From Tricholoma matsutake (taxonomy: Eukaryota; Basidiomycota; Agaricomycetes; Agaricales; Tricholomataceae), in the NCBI GenBank assembly GCA_026075535.2, contig AP026545.1:4526001-4590000 (forward strand): DNA of 64,000 bases, in the 5' to 3' direction. The translations under genes and the position numbers were made by a program. The notes beneath the pieces were generated by a model. It saw only the letters and a program-made list of their open reading frames with translations. It was not told the origin of the DNA and did no database searches. Shown in pieces: positions 21,760 to 31,476 of the stretch; position 1 is the first letter of the stretch; every line of letters starts with the position of its first letter.

Positions 21760-23748
21760 ATGTCTTCAACTCTTGAGAAACTCGTTCAAACTTTTGACGG
21801 ATCAAATTACATTCAATGGGCTGACTCAATGAAGGCGTGGCTCAGGTCTCAGGGCCTCTGGCAAATAACTAGCGGGGCGGAGCAAAAACCGCCCCCGGCG
21901 CCTCCCTTGACGGCAATGAACGCTACTTTGGTAGCGGATGCTAATGCCAAGCTCCAGACCTGGAGCAACAAAAATGACCAGGCCATTGGTAGCCTAGTGC
22001 TCTGCCTGGCCCCCTCCATTCGGCAGTGTGCCAACTCAAAGGACACTGCTGAGGAGGTGTGGGATCTCATCCGCACCGATTATGGTGTGGACGGCCCCTC
22101 CCAAGTCTTTGCGGACTTTAGGTCCGCAATAGCGATCAAGATCCCAGCTGCGAACCCCGCACTGGAGATTGCTAGAATGGCAGACAAATTTGAGCGCCTT
22201 ACGGCTGCTAACGTTGCCATCCCCGAGCTAGTGCAAGCAATGATTCTACTTGCTGCGATGCCGCACGAGTACGATTCCTTGTCCGCAACGGTCCTTAACA
22301 TGACCGCTACTAGCGCCTTGACATTTAAACATGTCAAGGACTCCATTGTCGCTGAAGCCTCAAGGCGCACAGCAGTAGGAAAGCCCGCTGGCCAGCCTCA
22401 GGCCAACAAACTTTCTGCTGTTAAGCACAAAGGGGGAAACCCCAAATGGCAGCCCAAAGAAGGGCAAAACAGCAACGGAGACTCATCCCGAAAGCGTGGA
22501 CGACGTGGGGACAGAAAGACTAAGGAGGAGAAGCCGAAGGATAAACATACCCACCTCGCCTCCAAAGCCTATACCACCATAAATGGTAATGGCACCATCA
22601 TACTGCCGATGCCGCTTATACAGCGCATCGAAAGACGCGAACACACTCCCACAAGGGATCCTCGCCGCCGACCACCTGCACAGGCATATACGGGCACGGC
22701 CTCTACCTCTCGTTCGGTTTATGCCAAATATCAGCAAGCTCGAGACACCCTCGAGCAAATGCAACTTCCGCGCAGCGCGAAAAATCTGCGACCGCTGGAA
22801 GAGCACCTGACGGTGCGAGAAGGAAAGAGAAGAAGGATAGAACCAGAACCCGAGTCTAGGATCGAGGAGGTAGAAGACGATACCGTCTCCCTCGGATCTG
22901 AACCTCCGGTGTCTGATGAGGAAGTGTGGAAAGCTGTCGACGAAATGCTCATCGATGAACCCCTTGATACAGGGGCGTATGATGACAGGTCAGTCCTTTT
23001 CCCTGCCACAAGCACTAAGATTAATATTCCTATGAATACAGCAAACTTTTCATGTGAAATTTTACCGCTATTAAATGTATCATGGAATTATTTAGATCTT
23101 AATATATGTGCTATGTGTGCAAAGGGAGATTGTAAGAAAGGTGCCGACTGGATCATGGATTCAGGCACATCAAAACACTTCACTGGTGAAATAAAAGATT
23201 TCACTTCTTACGAGCCTTTACTGAGAAAGGACTCTACCTTGGTCCAAATGGCCACTGGTACTACTCATATAGTAGGAAAAGGAGCAGTCTTCATTAAACA
23301 CCAGGTAGTATGTCACGGGAAGTCAGAGACGCGTGAAACGCGGTTATACCCTGTCTACTACATACCCGACATTAATACTCGATTGATGTCAATGGGGGTC
23401 TTTTTACAAGACGGAAGTGATGTGCATGGTTCCTCCGCACACATTTCATTTATCGAGCATGGAAACCCGATCATGCATTGTGTCCCTCTAAGGAGGAAAG
23501 ACACGATCTATTGGGCTCGGACTCATGTATTGAGCACCAAAAAGGTTAATGTCGCGACTATTTATGTCGCTGACTACTTGACTTGGCATAGGCGACTTGG
23601 ACACCCATCCAAAGAGGCGCTAGGGAAAATGCCTAAAAGCACCATAAAATTCCCAAGGAATTTAATTATTCCTAAAGACAAAATTATATGTCCAGGGTGT
23701 GCAGAAGGGAAAATGACCTCAAAATCTTTTCCTGAGTCAGACTCATGA
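21760..23748 (+). CDS. Copia gag-protease part of the polyprotein
   Basis: The frame starts MSSTLEKLVQTFDGSNY and has a copia gag domain (IQWADSMKAWLRSQGLW; LVLCLAPSIRQC), a basic linker and the protease motif DWIMDSGTSKHFTG near residues 465-478. GAG pre-integrase motifs follow (TWHRRLGHPSKEAL, CPGCAEGKM). No CCHC zinc knuckle is visible between gag and protease. The frame ends at a TGA (23746-23748); the following sequence is in the same frame, so this looks like a point mutation rather than a programmed boundary. Confidence 0.9.
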   Translation: MSSTLEKLVQTFDGSNYIQWADSMKAWLRSQGLWQITSGAEQKPPPAPPLTAMNATLVADANAKLQTWSNKNDQAIGSLVLCLAPSIRQCANSKDTAEEVWDLIRTDYGVDGPSQVFADFRSAIAIKIPAANPALEIARMADKFERLTAANVAIPELVQAMILLAAMPHEYDSLSATVLNMTATSALTFKHVKDSIVAEASRRTAVGKPAGQPQANKLSAVKHKGGNPKWQPKEGQNSNGDSSRKRGRRGDRKTKEEKPKDKHTHLASKAYTTINGNGTIILPMPLIQRIERREHTPTRDPRRRPPAQAYTGTASTSRSVYAKYQQARDTLEQMQLPRSAKNLRPLEEHLTVREGKRRRIEPEPESRIEEVEDDTVSLGSEPPVSDEEVWKAVDEMLIDEPLDTGAYDDRSVLFPATSTKINIPMNTANFSCEILPLLNVSWNYLDLNICAMCAKGDCKKGADWIMDSGTSKHFTGEIKDFTSYEPLLRKDSTLVQMATGTTHIVGKGAVFIKHQVVCHGKSETRETRLYPVYYIPDINTRLMSMGVFLQDGSDVHGSSAHISFIEHGNPIMHCVPLRRKDTIYWARTHVLSTKKVNVATIYVADYLTWHRRLGHPSKEALGKMPKSTIKFPRNLIIPKDKIICPGCAEGKMTSKSFPESDS

Positions 23749-26631
23749 GCTGACAAATCCTTTGAATTAATACATTCCAACCTAAAGGAACTCACGGTAC
23801 TATCATACCACAAACATAAATACTTCATTGTATTTCTGGACAACAAAACATCACATATTTGGGTCCAATGTCTCAGAAAGAAATCTGACGCTGCTGCAGC
23901 AATTAGACAATTTCAAGCAATGGCTAAAACCCAATATGGCGCTACAATCAAGCGCTGGCATGTCAATCCAGGGGGGGAGTTCAAGGATTGTGAGCTACAA
24001 AAACAGCTCAAGGACTTAGGGATCAAAATAGAGATGTCTGCACCCCACGTTCATCAACAGAACGGGCGCCCAGAGCATGCCATAAGGACAATAATGGAAA
24101 AGTCGCAAACCTTGCGATTCACCGCTTGTCTACCACAATCATGGTGGGAATTTTGCATAGAACATGCAACACATTTATACAACCGAACCCCAATAAGGCG
24201 CCTGAAATGGCTGACACCTTTTGAGGACCTGACAAAGGTCCGCCCAGATCTAAACAATCTGAAGGTCTTCGGTTGTGGTGCTTATGTCTATCTACCAAAG
24301 GAAAAACATCCAACAACATTATCTCCTCGATCGGAGTTAATGACGTACCTTGGAGTAGAAGATGGCATTAAAGCATATCGTTTCATGCGACAAAATGGCA
24401 CAATATTCATTGGTGGTGCCACAGCACTATTTGATGAAACAATGTTCCCATGCTGTCCCGGAGCTAAAACTCCTGCCAAGACAGACCTTGGTGATTTTCC
24501 ACCTCCAGAACCAGAAGATGATGACCACTCATCTGGAATGGATGGCGATGACCCTATACCGCCACAAAATCTGCCCCTTCCTCCATCATTAGAAGATGAT
24601 GATGATAATTTACCAAGCAAGCAAAAGGCGCATGACGATGCGACTAACGCTCCTCCTCCGCCACCTCCAGTTAACACTGAGGACTTTCATCCAAGACATG
24701 AAGATCAACAGGAATGGCAGCAATTGCCCCGTCGATCAGGCAGGCAGAGGAAAATCCCAAACTGTCCCGGCAATACCTATGGAGAACAGCGACTCCCCTC
24801 TGACATAGAGAGAGACATTGCGCGTGATCGATATTGGAAGAAGTCTGTGGGTCAAGATTCGGATCATAACCGAACACGACCACGACCTCAACAGCAAGAA
24901 CCAGTTGCTGGACCGAGTTCGGCACCCCACGAGAGTGTGCCTGATTCCAATAATCAAGAACATGATTACCCAATGGGGGAACCGGACGAAGCAGGTTATA
25001 TTAAAAAGATAACCAAGGAAGGTGGAGATGAGCTTATCTGCTGGCTGTTATCAAAAGCAGTCACACCATCAAGCGGAAAAAGCCTAGTTCCAAACCAATT
25101 TCGCGATATTGCGCGCCTACCCCGGCAGCAGCAACTTGAGTGGAAACAGGCTTGTCGTGAAGAGTTAGAGGCTCTTCGCAAGCGACAAGTCTATGATATC
25201 ATCGATCTTCCACATGATCGGAAAACGATCAAAAATAGATGGGTTTTCTCCGTGAAATCGGACGGAAGAAAACGAGCCAGACTCGTGGCCAAAGGCTTTT
25301 CACAAGTCGAAGGCGTTGACTTTGATGAGATTTTCTCACCAGTAGTCCGCTACGAGACCGTACGCCTCATGTTTGCCCTTGCATCTCTAGAAGGCATGTA
25401 TATGACTGGTCTAGATGTAAAAACCGCATTTTTATATGGCAAACTTGATGAGGAGATCTATATGGATCAACCCGAGGGTTTCAGACTCGAGGGTAAAGAG
25501 CGCAAAGTAATGCGCTTACGCCGAGCATTGTATGGCCTTAAACAGGCTTCACTAGCATGGTGGACAGAGCTAGAGGCATTTATGCGCACCATTGGGTTTG
25601 TGCGTGCCAGCTCCGATGCTGGCATCTTCATACACAAAGATCCTAAGACAGGCAGCATCGTTATTGCACTAGTCTATGTTGACGATGGCTTGTTCATGGG
25701 CAAGAACAAGAAACTTGTGGATGAAAAGAAGAATGCTTGCCTGAAGCATTGGGAGTGCCATAGTACTGAAAAAGTCACGGAATTCTTAGGCATGCGCGTC
25801 ACCCAGACCGCTACAAAAGTCAAACTCAATCAAACAGAATATCTCGCCAAAGTGCTCGAGAGGTTCGAGATGACAAATGCCAAAGTTGCCCCCACTCCGC
25901 TCCCGACTGGCTACAAACCGTCGGAGAACACAGCGACGCCAAACGTGGTGCTTAGATCGAAATATCAGTCTGTGATCGGATCTTTATTGTATCTGATGCT
26001 CGGAACGCGACCTGATATTGCTTACACGGTAATCAAGATGTTGCAATTCTCGGCTAATCCTAGCCAAGAACATCTAGACAAAGCAATGTACATAATGCGC
26101 TATCTGGTGGGAACCCAGAAGTACCATATAGTCTATGATGGAGAGAAATCCGAGGGGCTGGAGGCCTTCACAGATTCTGATTGGGCAGCTGACACTGTCA
26201 AGCGCCGATCTACAACAGGTTACTTTGCTACTCTGGTGAGTGGCATTGTGTGCTGGCAGTCCCGTTTACAAAAAACTGTAGCACTGTCATCCACAGAAGC
26301 CAAATATATGGCTCTCTCTGACACTTGTCGGCAGATAGTGTGGATAGAGTCCTTATTCCAGGAACTTGGATATACACTGAAGCGCGTACCAATCTGCGCT
26401 GATAATCAGGGATCCATCTTTATTGGATCAAATCCAGTTCAGGAAAGAAGGACCAAACATATAGACATTTGCTACCACTACACCCACGAATGCATAGAAA
26501 ATGACAAAGTCACAGTCGTTTTCATTCCTGGAAGTGATAATCCGGCTGACATGTTCACAAAGAACCTTGGCACCGTCCTATTCAGGAAATTTAGAGACTC
26601 TCTCAGAATTACTTTTGAGATTCAAACTTAG
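23749..26631 (+). CDS. Copia integrase-RT-RNase H part, downstream of in-frame TGA
   Basis: Same frame as the gag-protease part. The integrase core has HSNL and HVNPGGEF where the family has Asp at the position occupied by each Asn, so two of the three DDE residues are lost. The third acidic residue (QQNGRPEHAIRTI) is kept. RT is intact in its core (NRWVFSVKSDGRKRARLVAKG, LDVKTAFLYGKL, LVYVDDGLFMG). The RNase H motifs are AFTDSDWAAD, SSTEAKYMAL and ADNQGSIFI. The stop lies just before the polypurine tract. The element cannot integrate autonomously unless helped in trans. Confidence 0.92.
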   Translation, partial: ADKSFELIHSNLKELTVLSYHKHKYFIVFLDNKTSHIWVQCLRKKSDAAAAIRQFQAMAKTQYGATIKRWHVNPGGEFKDCELQKQLKDLGIKIEMSAPHVHQQNGRPEHAIRTIMEKSQTLRFTACLPQSWWEFCIEHATHLYNRTPIRRLKWLTPFEDLTKVRPDLNNLKVFGCGAYVYLPKEKHPTTLSPRSELMTYLGVEDGIKAYRFMRQNGTIFIGGATALFDETMFPCCPGAKTPAKTDLGDFPPPEPEDDDHSSGMDGDDPIPPQNLPLPPSLEDDDDNLPSKQKAHDDATNAPPPPPPVNTEDFHPRHEDQQEWQQLPRRSGRQRKIPNCPGNTYGEQRLPSDIERDIARDRYWKKSVGQDSDHNRTRPRPQQQEPVAGPSSAPHESVPDSNNQEHDYPMGEPDEAGYIKKITKEGGDELICWLLSKAVTPSSGKSLVPNQFRDIARLPRQQQLEWKQACREELEALRKRQVYDIIDLPHDRKTIKNRWVFSVKSDGRKRARLVAKGFSQVEGVDFDEIFSPVVRYETVRLMFALASLEGMYMTGLDVKTAFLYGKLDEEIYMDQPEGFRLEGKERKVMRLRRALYGLKQASLAWWTELEAFMRTIGFVRASSDAGIFIHKDPKTGSIVIALVYVDDGLFMGKNKKLVDEKKNACLKHWECHSTEKVTEFLGMRVTQTATKVKLNQTEYLAKVLERFEMTNAKVAPTPLPTGYKPSENTATPNVVLRSKYQSVIGSLLYLMLGTRPDIAYTVIKMLQFSANPSQEHLDKAMYIMRYLVGTQKYHIVYDGEKSEGLEAFTDSDWAADTVKRRSTTGYFATLVSGIVCWQSRLQKTVALSSTEAKYMALSDTCRQIVWIESLFQELGYTLKRVPICADNQGSIFIGSNPVQERRTKHIDICYHYTHECIENDKVTVVFIPGSDNPADMFTKNLGTVLFRKFRDSLRITFEIQT

Positions 26632-26650
26632 CTGCTTAGAGCGCTGTACA

Positions 26651-26663
26651 GTTTGAGGGGGGG
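26651..26663 (+). other. Polypurine tract of the copia element
   Basis: GTTTGAGGGGGGG abuts the 3' LTR and would serve as plus-strand primer. Confidence 0.75.
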
Positions 26664-26937
26664 TGTTGAAATTAATCCCAGTGATGCATGCTGTATACAT
26701 GAGGCAATACATGCAGCATACACATGTTACTGCGCTTACTGCACATACATGCGGTAAACACATTCCTGAGTCATGTGACGTCCTTATTATTATGTATATA
26801 AGGAGAACCTGTACCACAGTAGGAATACAGTGTTCTTACCTCTGCTAACCCTAGCTGTAAGTCTAAGTAAACCCCAGGTAGGTTGTAAGGAACGTGTTGT
26901 CTCTTCCACTGTGCAGCATATATAGTCTGCTCCAACA
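26664..26937 (+). repeat. 3' LTR of the copia element
   Basis: 274 bp, TGTTG...CAACA, followed directly by the TTGAT target duplication. Confidence 0.92.
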
Positions 26938-27208
26938 TTGATGACCTGAAGCAATGGGTTATGGCTGTTGGTAGTGGGAGGGTGGAGCATGTTGACTGGT
27001 TGGTTCACATGAATCTCATGAGGAAAGGAGGAATTCAAAAGTTGCTTGATCTGTACAATTGTACAGCCCAGCAGGTTTATCATCCACAGAACTATACAGA
27101 AGAAGATGAGCTCTGGGGACTTCTGTTATGGAGACTAGTTGGTGCAAGGATTGCTGGGATTGTGCACTGTGCTCTGGATCCAGTACTCTTTGACACTGAA
27201 CAATCATT
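26938..27208 (+). pseudogene. KDZ-type element accessory gene, fragment 2
   Basis: Continues fragment 1 after the copia insertion: DLKQWVMAVGSGRVEHVDWLV, GGIQKLLDLYNCTAQQVYHP, YTEEDELWGLLLWRLVGARIAGIVH. The SGRVxxVD, YxPxxYTEED and LLLWRLGGxRxA motifs are common to a large family of Agaricomycete transposon proteins. It is cut at 27208 by the Plavaka-like element and continues at 34737. Confidence 0.75.
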
Positions 27209-27223
27209 CCCAGTGAAAAATCC

Positions 27224-28088
27224 TTAAGGGAGGATACCTGAAAATCCCTCCAGGGATTCTCAGGTATATGGAGGGCTCGCTGAGGTATTTTGTCACAATA
27301 GGGGGTTTTAATCCCTGGCCTGTGGAGCCCTCCAGAGCTCTTGCCATACCCTGCTGTGGAGCACAGGATTGAGAGGGATCAGGGGGGGGGATTTTGTGGG
27401 TTTCAGAGGTATAGCATAGTTTTCTGATCCCTTCCTATCCCTTGCAATACTGCAAAAAACCTTTATTTGCCTCTCTATCCCTATATTTCCCTATGAATAC
27501 AATTATCTCTGAATGCATTCTGATGCCACCCAATCCCTGTAAAACCCGCCCAGTCCCTGCAACACCTGCCCAGTCCCTGCTGGTACCCTGTCCTCCCTTT
27601 CCCTCCCCCTTTTCCATTCTCAGACCCTGGATAGAGAGAGATAAGTACAAGAAAAAAAAACCACCAAGTCGGAAGGGATCTGACCTCGTAATGACATGTT
27701 GACAAGATCGTGGCATCGGGGTGGACTATGTTGCATGAGTGGTGTCCCCCAGTTTCACAAGCTGGAGGGAAGAATTGTTAATGTCGCCTGGCAGCAAATG
27801 TAAACATGTACCACATCCAGGTGAGCTTGATCTGATTGTTGTTTCCAAACCTTGAGAGATTCTTGTGGTTAGTTGGACTCCAACTTTCAATACAATGAGA
27901 AATGTTACCTTCTTATTTGTGTTCTGCCAGTGCCCACTTTCCCTGAATGCTTTATCTTGTACCTTGCTGTCAAGGTTCTTGAATTTCTCATTTGCTGCAT
28001 CATTAAGCGATTCTGCTTTGCAAAGAGTTCTAGATAGTACAGGGATATTGAGAGATTAGAAGATGAATCTTTGACAAATACTTATTAC
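27224..28088. repeat. Left subterminal region of the Plavaka-like element
   Basis: Non-coding, with repeated short motifs: AATCCCTCC, GGGATTCTC and GGGATCAGG between 27240 and 27400, and a tandem CAGTCCCTGCAACACCTGCC-like unit (about three copies) near 27548-27590. Such subterminal arrays are usual transposase-binding sites. Open frames here are low-complexity. Confidence 0.5.
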
Positions 28089-28765
28089 TTACCTTGGCTC
28101 TGTTGATTTCTTCACATCTGCAGGCAAGGCTGTGAGCTTTGGATTCAACTTGGATTTTGATAACTTCACATTCTTTGTGCTTTGCAGATTCTCTGTTCTC
28201 AGAGCTGGTGTGGTGGTTTCTGTTTCAGGTTCCAGAGAGGCTGGTGGTGTGTAATCATTGGCTGCCAGAGCAATAGTCTTCTGAGGTGCTGCACTTGCTG
28301 GTGCCAAGTTATCAGTAGTCAGAAATTTGACGTTAGGGATAGAGCAATTGGCAAGTGTAGAAGCATTGTCTCGTTGTTGATAGTTGATTTGTAGAACAGA
28401 GGACATGGCAATAAGGTGGCAATCAGAGGCAATGTGCTCAGCACTGTAGAGGATGTAAGTGAATGTTCCTTATCTTGATGGATATTTGACTCCTGAAAAA
28501 TAATCAGCGGTGAGAAGAAAACTGATTGTGAGGCACTTCCCTTGGGTGTGAGTCCCTCTAGTGAGTCAAGTGTTGTAACTGGGGCAGTGCCCCCATCAGA
28601 TGATGATGAAATCAAAGAAACATTGGAGGATTTTGCTGCTGATGGAGTGGAAATGGGTTCCACACTTGTGTGAGATGATGGTGAAGTCAGGGAATGATCG
28701 GGGTTATTTGGCGATGAAGATTTGGGTTTTCCCAACCTTTGGAGTGTGAATACATCTTGCACCAC
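28089..28765 (-). pseudogene. Plavaka-element accessory ORF, Ser/Pro-rich part
   Basis: The minus strand reads SSSPNNPDHSLTSPSSHTS and, in another frame, TPPASLEPETETTTPALRTEN. It is low-complexity and hydrophilic with frameshifts or introns. It probably belongs to the same accessory gene as the next entry. Function unknown. Confidence 0.35.
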
Positions 28766-28846
28766 TTGACTGGAAAGGTAACCTAGAGTAAGAACTCACA
28801 TGGGATGGATGACTTGTGCAGTGAAAACCAGCACCAGGCAAGGATT

Positions 28847-29625
28847 TCATTGCTTGACCGGAGATGTCAACACGTCCCCAGAATCATCTTTGAGTTTGAT
28901 ACTGGATGCAGCATCTTGACCCTTTTCAATGGAAGATAGATACCAGCGGTGGTAGTAGTCAATGATGAATTTTTGACCCTTCCAGTTGTTGTTGGAGTAG
29001 CGAAGGAATGGAAACTTGATGCAGAGTTCTTTCCAAAATACATCCTTGAGGCCTTTACTGAGCTCCTTCCAGAAACCTTTGCCCTCAATAAGCTCATAAG
29101 AATCATTGTTCAGAGTGATGAATACATCCATGATGTAGGTGCAGAACTGATCAAGCTGAGATTTGGTAATCAAATGGCTGGTACCATCTTCAAAGTAGCT
29201 GTATTTCCTTGTGCAAGGTTGATGGGTGTCATCCATGTCATGAGGCTGGGGAGGTGGAATCTTCTTGCTATCGAATTGACTAGCTTTCCAGAATTGGACT
29301 GTGAGCTTGTTCCTGTTGTCCTCAGGCTCCAAGACTTTTGGATTAGTTCCATTTGGGAAAGGCGACACTAGAGGATGGTAATAGTCAGTAGAGAAGTGGT
29401 GTACTTTTTGGCGCTTCTTGGATTATGGTGATTGGCCTCATGTCGTGGCTTCAGGGGAGGATAGAATGTTGACCAGAGAAGGAGAGTGGTGTCGACAGTG
29501 AGATTGGTTGCTATTAGTGGTGGAGGCCTTTTAGAATCCATGTACAAAGTTCTAAAACATGTCAATATGTTCAGCAGAGTGTGAAATGTAGATCTACCTC
29601 TAGTACTTTTCGTTCCCACTGGCAT
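28847..29625 (-). CDS. Transposon accessory protein of unknown function
   Basis: The minus-strand frame 29368-28847 encodes 173 aa including HLITKSQLDQFCTYIMDVF, GFWKELSKGLKDVFWKEL and NNNWKGQKFIIDYYHRWY. I recall the same arrangement (helical block, conserved W..H/N.WK and YxxW) in proteins of other Agaricomycete transposons, but no function is known. A likely upstream exon starts at 29625 (MPVGTKSTRGRSTFHTLL). Confidence 0.45.
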
Positions 29626-29975
29626 GTTTAAATTCTTGTGTTTTTATGTGCAAGAGTAACCTGAAAAGAAACATAGATGAAAGTTGACATAATCATGACA
29701 ATGGGCTTCACTCAAGTTCTTGTACTCTTGATTTTAGTTCAAAATGGGAGTGCATATATTCAACTTCTTGTTGGGAATAAGATGCCTGAGGGCTTGAACT
29801 TGCTGGTAGGCTTGTTGAGGCTTATGAAGTGCTTGTTGAACAGATTCTTGAGCATGTTCTTTGCTGGGGTCTCCATGCTGGAAGAGATCACCCCAACCTC
29901 GAAAGGGGTGTCGCTATGAGAATGATTTAGTCATATTATTCAAGTTTTAATGAGTTACTTACTGATGGATCTGCA

Positions 29976-30807
29976 TAGTGTTGAAGATCCAGTCCATAGG
30001 ACCGAAAAAAAGACCAAAATTGGACTGAATTGGACTGGAAAAGACTGGACCAGTGGTCTATTTATGGACTGGTCTTTTGCAGTTCAGTTAGCAGTCTTTC
30101 CATTTTGAAAAACATTGTAAAACTGAAGAAAACCAGTATAAACTAGTTAGGACCAGTTTTATTATGGAAACATATATTGGACCATGTTCCCACATGAAAT
30201 CCGGTGAATTCAACCTCTGGTTCATAAAAAATGGTTAAGAATTGAGCAAGATATAACCAAATCTATTTTTGTATGAGTATTTTGTTGTATCAGATTGATT
30301 TTCATTTCATCTTACTCATATGTTGATCATTTACTTGATTCTATTAATGATCATAGGACTAACACGTATAATAATACTCCCACCATTTGTCAATGCATGC
30401 TATGCATCACATAATTTATGGTTGTTACATTACATTTCTTGGTGTTCAGCATGAGTCATTCAGTAGATGTATTTTTATATTGATCATAGCCAAGTCAGAT
30501 CTTGATGAAATGTCTTAAAAGTTAGACCAAATGATGGGGAATTACAATGTCCATCCATCTTTACAGTGGTTATAAGGTCTGGGTCATATTTGCTAAGATA
30601 CATATGGGTTATATCAATACAACAAATTTCACGACAAAACATCGGTCTGAACCAGTCTTAACTGGTCTTTTTCAGTCTTTTAACTGGAAAGGACCAGTCC
30701 TAGGTGGTCCAGTTCAGTTCTAGCAGTATCTGGGCTGGTCCTGGACTGGTTTAGGTTGCTATGTTTTTGGGTCAAAAAACCAAACTGGACTGGACCCTTA
30801 AACACTA
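29976..30807. mobile_element. hAT-like non-autonomous element, copy 1 (832 bp)
   Basis: Ends TAGTGTTGAAGATCCAGTCC and its inverted counterpart GGACCCTTAAACACTA, flanked by the 8-bp duplication GATCTGCA (29968-29975 and 30808-30815). The inside is AT-rich, non-coding and packed near the ends with CCAGTCCA / TGGACTGG motifs. It is inserted within the Plavaka-like element. Confidence 0.92.
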
Positions 30808-31476
30808 GATCTGCAAAGTGCTCTCCCATAAGGGCCACAAAGCTCCCTGGCTGGCCAACTTGGTGGATGTTGGTATCAGTGTGCAAAGACATGGTGAAGA
30901 GTAGTGTTACATCTCTTGAAAAGTAGTGTTACATCTGTCACACTATGTTACCACCAATGCCTGCTGCCACGAATGTTGTGTGACATACAGATATGCCATT
31001 CATGATGCCGACCTGGAAATGCTCATCACCAGTGGCAATCCACAGCTCTTACAGGCTTTAGATGAACTTGATCAGCTGTGGTAACCACTGTTCATCTTTC
31101 TGCTCTTGGATTTTGCACTGCTCACTGCTTCTATGGCTACTCAAGCACTCATGAACAGATCATCGAGTTCTTTTCTCCTGGCTATGGCCTCAACACAAAC
31201 TCATTGTTTTGGCCTGTTCTTGGTGTGCGTACTTCACCTGGTGGCCATCATCTGATCAATTGCATTAACCCTCCTCCAATGGTATTGGTAAGTGTTCCGA
31301 TTACAAGAATTGATGAGTTATTTTATTTTTTTAGCCCAAGGCTCAACAAGACTCCTCTAATATCAACATGAACACGATGCATGAAAAGAAATAGTTTTAT
31401 GGAATTATCATTGTATGCTTTGTATTGTACTCACTAATTCAATAGATGTGATGTGCAACAAACAATGAACATCAAA
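30808..31476. other. Plavaka-element non-coding stretch between genes
   Basis: About 660 bp between the hAT-like insertion and the C-terminus of the transposase. A short frame at 31078-31371 (+) has no recognised domain. Probably intergenic DNA of the element. Confidence 0.35.

Larger units (their letters stand above)
21236..26937 (+). mobile_element. Ty1/copia LTR retrotransposon, complete length but mutated
   Basis: Two 274-bp LTRs (21236-21509 and 26664-26937) begin TGTTG and end CAACA, and the element is flanked by the 5-bp target duplication TTGAT (21231-21235, 26938-26942). The LTRs differ at about seven positions, all transitions (roughly 97% identical). A primer-binding site, one gag-pol frame (with an in-frame TGA) and a polypurine tract are in the expected places. 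It lies inside the KDZ accessory gene in the same orientation. Confidence 0.95.

Noticed and set aside
24288..24677. Gly/Ser-rich 129-codon minus-strand frame
   Set aside because: Antisense shadow of the Pro/Asp-rich linker of the copia polyprotein.
27435..27716. Proline/glycine-rich frames on both strands
   Set aside because: They derive from the subterminal tandem repeats of the Plavaka-like element.
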